In this document: positions 1-4,142 of the stretch, one piece after another | How positions within the stretch are numbered: position 1 is the stretch's first letter | Layout of the letters: every line of letters starts with the position of its first letter | Assembly: GCA_030043285.1 (NCBI GenBank) | Contig: JASHXZ010000637.1 | Location: forward strand, 1 to 5,192 | Direction of reading: 5' to 3' | Source: Xanthobacteraceae bacterium | GTDB lineage: Bacteria > Pseudomonadota > Alphaproteobacteria > Rhizobiales > Xanthobacteraceae | DNA length: 5,192 nt | Made by a program: the position numbers and the translations under genes | Notes under the pieces: generated by a model | Told to the model about the DNA's origin: nothing | Seen by the model: only the letters and a program-made list of their open reading frames with translations | The model's database searches: none

Positions 1-670
1 AGGCAATGCCGGTGTCGCACTCCCACCAGCTCTTATGCGTGTTGGAGAGCCCGCTGACGATCGTGACGACGAATTTCGGCGCCGCCGGATCGGTCACGTC
101 CCAGATCTGGTGCGATTCGTCCTTGCCGACATTGCCGAAGGCGCGCAACAGGTACCATTTGCCCTTCTCGCCGTGCGGCAGCAAGCTGCCGCTGCAGACG
201 CGCACCATTTGCGCGCCGCCATCGCTGGCCGCACCCGTCGGACCAGGGATGTGAAACAAAAATCGCGGATGATGCACGTCGGTCACGTCGATGATCGAGG
301 TGCCGTTGGATTCGACCTTGCCGGTCAGCGGATTGAGCAGGCTGCCGGTGAGATTGCCGAGATAAAGGATTTCGCGGCCGTCCTGGTTGACGACCAGCGG
401 CTGGTAGATCGGCCGGCCCTGATTGTCGTTGAAACCTTCGACCTTCATGTTCCAGGCCGATTCCTGGTCCCACGCATTCGGCGGCGGCGGTGCGCGCAGG
501 TCCTGGCCGAAGGCGCCGGACGCGTCTTCGGTATTGGCGATCGCCGGAATATTCGGACCGTCCGGCGGATAGGCTTGCGCCGAGGCGGGCGCCGCAGGCG
601 CGAGCGACGACAAGATCAGAAGGACAGCGCCGGCAAAGAAGCGCGCTGTTGTCGATCGCATTGTTTGCAT
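1..670 (-). CDS. Exported LVIVD-repeat (beta-propeller-like) protein, N-terminal 223 residues, 3' end outside window
   Basis: The frame opens at ATG 670 and continues without a stop through the left edge. Residues 1-33 form a Sec-type signal peptide: Arg5 and Arg10, a hydrophobic core FFAGAVLLILSSLAP (11-25), then an Ala-rich region with likely cleavage after PASA (28-31) or AQA (31-33). A Pro-rich stretch APPPPN (60-65) follows. Two LVIVD-type blade motifs are visible: TSIIDVTDVHHPRFLFHI (about 124-141) and HQIWDVTDPAAPKFVVTI (about 187-204). These IxDVTDxxxP strands are the family hallmark, normally repeated several times, so more repeats should lie beyond the window. Two visible Cys occur, one in MVRVCSGS (about 155-162) and one in HKSWWECDTG (about 212-221). 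No heme c CxxCH motif is visible. The mature protein should be periplasmic or surface-exposed. The biochemical role of the family is not established. As the last visible gene of the cytochrome b operon, it may be the periplasmic partner of that membrane module; that is inference. Confidence 0.85.
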   Translation of the reverse strand, partial: MQTMRSTTARFFAGAVLLILSSLAPAAPASAQAYPPDGPNIPAIANTEDASGAFGQDLRAPPPPNAWDQESAWNMKVEGFNDNQGRPIYQPLVVNQDGREILYLGNLTGSLLNPLTGKVESNGTSIIDVTDVHHPRFLFHIPGPTGAASDGGAQMVRVCSGSLLPHGEKGKWYLLRAFGNVGKDESHQIWDVTDPAAPKFVVTIVSGLSNTHKSWWECDTGIA

Positions 671-678
671 GTCGGACG

Positions 679-682
679 CCTT
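679..682 (-). promoter_or_regulatory. Ribosome binding site overlapping the upstream stop; favours the ATG at 670
   Basis: AAGG on the minus strand overlaps the TAA (683-681) of the 138-residue gene. It is eight bases before the ATG at 670 but seventeen before the in-frame ATG at 661, so 670 is the preferred start. The overlap suggests translational coupling of the two genes. Confidence 0.55.
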
Positions 683-1097
683 ATTCTGAATCGGCTTTTT
701 CAAATGCCTCGTCGAGCAGAAAAATGTCGGTGAGCAGCGCGCGGATGTGGATCGAGGCATTGAGGTTGTCGATGATCTGCGAGCCGACGGTGCGCTGCGC
801 CAGCACGAAGCGAATGGCGGCGCGCGCATTGCCGATGTCGCGCTTGAGCACCGCCAGCATGTCGGCCGTGGCTTGCGCCACCGCGCCGCCAGGCGAGCCT
901 ACTTGTTCCGGCGTCGCCGCCGTCAATACGTCGAGCGCGGCGTCGGCGCGGCGGAGCGCATCGCGCACGCCGAGCGGATCGTCGGCTTCGGCGTTGCGGC
1001 CCTGCGCCGCGTAGGCCAGCATCAATTCATAGGTCGCTTCGATCGTGTCGATCGCCGCGGCGACGGTTTGCGCCTTGTCAGGCTCGGTCGAGGCCAT
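681..1097 (-). CDS. Helical cytoplasmic protein of unknown function, 138 residues
   Basis: I do not recognise the family. The protein has no signal peptide, no membrane span and no cysteine. It is alanine-rich and apparently nearly all alpha-helical: helices at about 8-32 (including TIEATYELMLAYAAQG), 43-61, 71-101 and 104-134. The last contains SQIIDNLNASIHIRALLTDI. An acidic linker (AEADDP) separates helices 1 and 2. AGGA at 1109-1106 lies eight bases before the ATG at 1097. The gene sits 51 bases after the cytochrome b gene and ten bases before the LVIVD gene, so it is firmly inside the operon. A compact helical bundle next to a membrane oxidoreductase could be an assembly chaperone or soluble accessory subunit, but nothing in the sequence proves this. 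Confidence 0.85.
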   Translation of the reverse strand: MASTEPDKAQTVAAAIDTIEATYELMLAYAAQGRNAEADDPLGVRDALRRADAALDVLTAATPEQVGSPGGAVAQATADMLAVLKRDIGNARAAIRFVLAQRTVGSQIIDNLNASIHIRALLTDIFLLDEAFEKADSE

Positions 1098-1148
1098 GTC
1101 GCTTTTCCTGTGTGGCGGGCAGGTGAGGGCGCCGGTTGTCGGGGTGCT

Positions 1149-1811
1149 TCACGCCTTCCAGCGAGAAGGGTCGTAATGCTGCGCATATTCCTTGCCGCTG
1201 ATCCAGCCGCGCACCATCGCCCGCAGCAGATACCAGGAGTCGGGCATCAGAGAGAAATACAGATGCACGATGACGGTTGCCACGATGGCCATCGCCGCGA
1301 AGCCGTGGATCACATAGATCACGCCCCAGGTATCGGCCGAAAACCAATACGGATTGCGCCGCCAGAACGGCGTATCGATCTTCAGCAGCATGAGCAGGCC
1401 GGTGCCGACCACGGCCAGAATCACGATGGCGACGCCGAGATGGTAGAGTTTTTGCGCCGCGTCGTACTTGCCGGGCAACGCTAGCGCACTGCGCGAGCCG
1501 AGCAGGCGGGCCGTGTCGCGCCACAGTTCGCGCAGGTCGGTCCAGCCGATCCACATGTTGCGCCAGTCCTGAAAGAACAGCGCGCGCACGATGTGGATCA
1601 ACACCAACGCCGCCAATGCAACGCCGGTTATCCAATGGATGTCGAGCCATTCGAATTTGATGCCGAGGATCGGCAGAAACGCGGTCGCCATCAGCACGAT
1701 GACGCAGAGCGCCATGAGCCAATGATAGGTGCGGTCGAGCAAGGTGTGCCGGCGCACGCGGTCCCAGCCGGCTCCGCCCGCCGTCCGTCGGTTTGGAGTG
1801 ATCTGGTCCAT
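1149..1811 (-). CDS. Di-heme cytochrome b, formate dehydrogenase gamma / Ni-Fe hydrogenase cytochrome b family
   Basis: This 220-residue integral membrane protein has four predicted helices: about 28-49, 59-79, 121-144 and 163-188. Candidate heme-ligand histidines sit within or at the ends of helices: His30 (helix 1), His59 and His73 (helix 2), His124 (helix 3), His169 and His183 (helix 4). The 14-residue spacing of His169 and His183 equals that of two heme ligands in E. coli FdnI. The C-terminal AMVRGWISGKEYAQHYDP (198-215) resembles the cytoplasmic tail of FdnI-type subunits. Such subunits carry two b hemes and move electrons between a soluble or Fe-S partner and quinone. ATG 1811 is chosen because the in-frame upstream ATG at 1910 would overlap most of the small membrane-protein gene and add an unlikely Arg/Ser-rich leader. 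The ribosome binding site is weak (CGGA about nine bases upstream), which may mean coupling to the preceding gene. No formate dehydrogenase alpha or beta subunit is visible, so the partner is unknown. Confidence 0.92.
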   Translation of the reverse strand: MDQITPNRRTAGGAGWDRVRRHTLLDRTYHWLMALCVIVLMATAFLPILGIKFEWLDIHWITGVALAALVLIHIVRALFFQDWRNMWIGWTDLRELWRDTARLLGSRSALALPGKYDAAQKLYHLGVAIVILAVVGTGLLMLLKIDTPFWRRNPYWFSADTWGVIYVIHGFAAMAIVATVIVHLYFSLMPDSWYLLRAMVRGWISGKEYAQHYDPSRWKA

Positions 1812-1827
1812 GGTCAATGTCCGAGAC

Positions 1828-1992
1828 TCAGGCCGAGTGGCGCGCGCGCCACTTCGCCAGCGCACTGAGAAGCGCGTGCACGACGATGACAAGCACGGCC
1901 GCTCCGACAAACCACGGCAGCAAGTCCCACGAGGCGCCGATCAACTGGTCGGAGCCGCCATAGATGGATCGCGAATAACGAAACAGCTCCAT
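1828..1992 (-). CDS. Small single-span membrane protein, 54 residues, function unknown
   Basis: I do not recognise a named family. The translation starts MELFRYSRSIYGGSDQLIGA, and residues 24-46 form one hydrophobic helix (LLPWFVGAAVLVIVVHALLS and onward). A basic tail follows, with AKWRARHSA at the C-terminus. Lys and Arg after the helix suggest an N-out, C-in orientation by the positive-inside rule. The frame is too short for most gene callers. It is supported by a ribosome binding site, by filling the gap between the dehydrogenase gene (53 bases) and the cytochrome b gene (16 bases) on the same strand, and by a clear protein-like hydrophobic pattern. Its position directly before the cytochrome b suggests an accessory subunit of that membrane complex, or an anchor for its soluble partner. 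Small one-helix subunits are common in respiratory complexes, but the assignment here is inference. Confidence 0.75.
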   Translation of the reverse strand: MELFRYSRSIYGGSDQLIGASWDLLPWFVGAAVLVIVVHALLSALAKWRARHSA

Positions 1993-1998
1993 GCTTTA

Positions 1999-2003
1999 CT
2001 CTC
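1999..2003 (-). promoter_or_regulatory. Ribosome binding site of the 54-residue membrane-protein gene
   Basis: GAGAG on the minus strand lies six bases before the ATG at 1992, in the context GCGAGAGTAAAGCATG. It supports translation of the short frame at 1992-1828 and so helps decide that this frame is a gene. Confidence 0.55.
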
Positions 2004-2045
2004 GCTCTTACCGCATTTCACAGCGAACGCCTGCGGGCCGCCGCA

Positions 2046-2966
2046 TCAGGCCGCGGGCGGCGCGCCGTCTGCGCCAAATGCGACGCCGGCATTATCGCTC
2101 ATCCAGCGCGCCACATCCAACGAATCGCCGGTGGCAAGCAGCGAATGGCTGGCGGCAAGCGCCGCCGCCTGCAGCAGCGAAACAAACAATGTCGGCGTGG
2201 AACTCGCACGTGCGGCGTCCGCAACCCGCGCAAGATCGTCCTGCAGGCGCTTGCCGGGCGTGTCCGATTGATAGCCGCCGGTGAGCACCTGCGCGGACAA
2301 CGCCGCCGGCGCCGTCCCCATGCCGGGCGCCAACAGTGGCAGCGCGTCGAGCATGCCGGCGGGATCGAGTCCGGTCCGCTTGGCGATGATCAGCATCTCT
2401 GTATAGAGCGCGATCGACAGCGCGCCGAAGCACGAGGCGAGGGCCTTGGCGAGCGGGCCGGTGCCGAGTTCGCCCAGCCGGAGGATTTTGGCTGCCACCG
2501 CGCGCAGCACCGGCATGACACGTTCGAGCGCCTCGGCCGGACCGGCGGTGAGCAACGTGAGCTTGCCGGCACGCGCGTCGGTGGGGCTGCCGATCGGCGT
2601 CGCCTCGATCCAGATCGCGCCTTTGCTCCGCAGCGCGCGGCCGAGCGCCGGACCGGTTTGCGGCGCGGCGTCGCTCATGTCGACGATGATGGTGCCGGGC
2701 CGCAGCGCATGAACGAGCCCGACCGAACCAAGCACGGCCTCCCGTGCAGTCTGGTCGCTGGTTTCGGCGAGCAAGATGAGATCGCAGACCTGCGCGAGAT
2801 CGTAGGGCGAGCCGGCCGGTGCACTGCCGCCGCCGGCGAGATGAGCCTGGAGGAGCCGGGAATTGAGGTCGGTCGCGGTGCTGCCGATGCCCTGCTGGTC
2901 GAGGCGGCGGATCAGCGCCGAGCCGAGCGCGTCGAGCCCGACAATGCCGAGCGAAAAATCCGCCAT
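2046..2966 (-). CDS. Divergent NAD(P)-dependent oxidoreductase, 3-hydroxyisobutyrate/6-phosphogluconate dehydrogenase type
   Basis: This 306-residue protein has the length and layout of beta-hydroxyacid dehydrogenases: an N-terminal Rossmann domain and a C-terminal all-helical domain. The N-terminal beta-alpha-beta reads SLGIVGLDALGSALIRRL (5-22). The family dinucleotide motif is GLGxMG, but here the second Gly is Asp12. RPGTIIVDMSDAAP (89-102) matches the strand ending in the family's D-x-S/T segment. The usual substrate loop DAPVSGG appears as EATPIGSP (121-128). GELGTGPLAKALAS (165-178) carries the expected catalytic Lys174, while the Asn normally four residues later is Ser178. These changes suggest an altered cofactor or substrate site, so a precise enzyme name is not justified. 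GGAG at 2979-2976 lies nine bases before the ATG at 2966. Only 53 bases separate its stop from the small membrane-protein gene, so it probably heads that operon. It may oxidise or reduce an acid linked to the upstream hydroxylase's substrate; that is inference. Confidence 0.87.
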   Translation of the reverse strand: MADFSLGIVGLDALGSALIRRLDQQGIGSTATDLNSRLLQAHLAGGGSAPAGSPYDLAQVCDLILLAETSDQTAREAVLGSVGLVHALRPGTIIVDMSDAAPQTGPALGRALRSKGAIWIEATPIGSPTDARAGKLTLLTAGPAEALERVMPVLRAVAAKILRLGELGTGPLAKALASCFGALSIALYTEMLIIAKRTGLDPAGMLDALPLLAPGMGTAPAALSAQVLTGGYQSDTPGKRLQDDLARVADAARASSTPTLFVSLLQAAALAASHSLLATGDSLDVARWMSDNAGVAFGADGAPPAA

Positions 2967-3037
2967 ACTTTATCGCTCCGGATGTGTCGCCTGCGCCAAC
3001 ACGGCAAAGCGAGAAAACAGCGCGCCCAAAAAGCACC

Positions 3038-3101
3038 AAAAAGAGCCGGCCCGGGCCTCGGTCAACCGAACGTCGTTCGGCTTAACCGCAGTCCGGGCCG
3101 G
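3038..3101 (-). terminator. Probable rho-independent terminator after the FAD-subunit gene, with nested hairpin
   Basis: Read on the minus strand, CCGGCCCGG (3101-3093) pairs perfectly with CCGGGCCGG (3054-3046). Then come CTC and TTTTT (3042-3038), and a second T5 at 3032-3028. The 38-base loop holds a second perfect hairpin, CCGAAC-GAC-GTTCGG (3080-3066). The structure begins 24 bases after the TAA of the FAD-subunit gene and 71 bases or more before the next start, where an intrinsic terminator would sit. The long loop is unusual, and three bases separate the stem from the T-run, so efficiency is uncertain. It could also act as an attenuator or a 3'-end stabiliser. The rest of this 159-base intergenic region shows no convincing promoter. 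Confidence 0.55.
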
Positions 3102-3125
3102 AGAACACGCTTATGGCGCGGGCGT

Positions 3126-4127
3126 TTAAGCCTGCGCGTCCCGCACGGCGCGCATGACGAGACTCGCCAGCAGCGGGATCTTGAAGGCGTTGTAGTTGAG
3201 CGGATGGGCGCCGCGGGTCTCCGACTTGCCGGCAAGCTCGGCCAGACTCTGGTCGACCTTTTGGCCCTTGATGGTCTGCTCGGCGACACCGCAGCGCCGC
3301 GGCGTTGCCGCCACGCCGCCCAGCGCGATGCGCGAGTTCGCCACTGCGCCGCTGGCGTCGGTCTGGACCGCCGCCGCCACGTTGACCAGCGCGAAGTCCC
3401 AGGTGTAGCGGTCCGTCACCTTCTCGAAATAGAACCGTGCGCCGGCCCATTCCTTCGGGATGCGGATCGCTACCAAGAGGTCCTCCGGCTGCAACTGCGT
3501 CAGCCGGCGGATGTCGATCTTCGGCCCGACGAAGAAGTCCTCGGCCTTGACGACGCGCTCGCCCTTGGCGTTGTGGATCACCATCTTGGCGTCGAGCGCC
3601 ACCATGGTGGGCGCCATGTCGGACTGCGTGACGGCCACGCAGCGATTGGCGTCGAACAGGGCATGCTCGCGATTCTGTCCCTCCGGCGTGTCGGAGAAGC
3701 AGGTGTTGCCGCCGGCCCGGTAGCAGGGCAGGCCGGACCGATAATACCAGCAGCGGGCGTCCTGCGAGACGTTGCCGCCGATGGTGCCGGTGTTGCGGAT
3801 CTGCGGGCTCGCGACTTTGCCAGCCGCTTCGGCCAGGAGCTTGTAGCTCTTGTTGACGATCGGGTTCTTCTCGACCTCGCTGATCGTGGTCAGCGCGCCG
3901 ATTTCGATCCCGTCAGCCGTCTCCTTGACGCCGCGCATTTCGGCGATGCCGGACAGATCGACCACGACCTTGGGTCGCTTGATGCGGTCCTTGAACCAGG
4001 ACAGCGAGTCGTTGCCGCCGGCGAGCTTCCAAACGTCGGCCTTGTGCTGGTCGAGCAGGGCGACGGCGTCGGCGATGGTTGCGGGCCGATACAGTTCGAA
4101 GCCCGGAATGACATCTTTGATCATCAT
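3126..4127 (-). CDS. FAD-binding (medium) subunit of molybdenum hydroxylase with four-Cys, probable [4Fe-4S], insertion
   Basis: This 333-residue protein belongs to the CoxM/XdhB/HcrB/PaoB family, which passes electrons from the [2Fe-2S] clusters to FAD and then to an acceptor. FAD-binding motifs are LAGGNDS at 35-41 (family AGGTDL) and QIRNTGTIGGNV at 109-120. Between the FAD motifs and the SDMAPTMVALDA segment (169-180) lies an insertion with Cys126, Cys135, Cys143 and Cys163 (C-x8-C-x7-C-x19-C). 4-hydroxybenzoyl-CoA reductase beta and E. coli PaoB have a [4Fe-4S]-binding insertion at this place. A fifth Cys, 279, lies in the C-terminal domain (ATPRRCG). Ordinary CO dehydrogenase and xanthine dehydrogenase medium subunits lack the insertion. 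The start is the first of two tandem ATGs (4127, 4124), with GGGGGAG at 4141-4135 seven bases upstream. The gene follows the Mo subunit by 15 bases and is followed by a terminator-like hairpin. The cluster is inferred from cysteine placement. Confidence 0.94.
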   Translation of the reverse strand: MMIKDVIPGFELYRPATIADAVALLDQHKADVWKLAGGNDSLSWFKDRIKRPKVVVDLSGIAEMRGVKETADGIEIGALTTISEVEKNPIVNKSYKLLAEAAGKVASPQIRNTGTIGGNVSQDARCWYYRSGLPCYRAGGNTCFSDTPEGQNREHALFDANRCVAVTQSDMAPTMVALDAKMVIHNAKGERVVKAEDFFVGPKIDIRRLTQLQPEDLLVAIRIPKEWAGARFYFEKVTDRYTWDFALVNVAAAVQTDASGAVANSRIALGGVAATPRRCGVAEQTIKGQKVDQSLAELAGKSETRGAHPLNYNAFKIPLLASLVMRAVRDAQA

Positions 4128-4134
4128 GGCTGGG

Positions 4135-4141
4135 CTCCCCC
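4135..4141 (-). promoter_or_regulatory. Ribosome binding site of the FAD-subunit gene
   Basis: GGGGGAG on the minus strand lies in the 15-base gap between the Mo-subunit stop and the FAD-subunit start. It is seven bases before the ATG at 4127 and ten before the second in-frame ATG at 4124. Spacing slightly favours the first ATG, but the choice changes only one residue. Confidence 0.65.
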
Positions 4142-4142
4142 G

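Noticed and set aside
35..733. Plus-strand open frame of 232 codons opposite the LVIVD gene.
   Set aside because: Arg-rich, motif-free product antisense to a frame with a signal peptide and LVIVD motifs; an effect of composition.
747..1484. Plus-strand open frame of 245 codons across the helical protein and cytochrome b genes.
   Set aside because: It spans two well-supported minus-strand genes, and its Arg/His-rich product has no family features.
1812..1910. Upstream in-frame start (ATG at 1910) for the cytochrome b gene.
   Set aside because: It would add 33 Ser/Arg-rich residues unlike the family's N-terminus and overlap the 54-residue membrane-protein gene. ATG 1811 gives a typical length.
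2030..2051. Small GC-rich stem-loop (GCCTG/CAGGC with an inner TGCGG/CCGCA) at the dehydrogenase stop codon, considered as a terminator.
   Set aside because: Short stems overlapping coding sequence and no T-run after it on the minus strand; probably chance pairing.
2967..3037. Possible sigma-70-type promoter before the dehydrogenase gene (TTGCCG/TTGGCG with a GATAAA-like element).
   Set aside because: The -10-like element lies between the ribosome binding site and the start codon, and spacing to the -35-like hexamers is poor. No convincing promoter can be assigned by eye.
2092..3039. Minus-strand open frame of 315 codons overlapping the dehydrogenase gene in another frame.
   Set aside because: Its product is Arg-rich and featureless, while the 2966-2046 frame has a Rossmann fold and a catalytic Lys motif.
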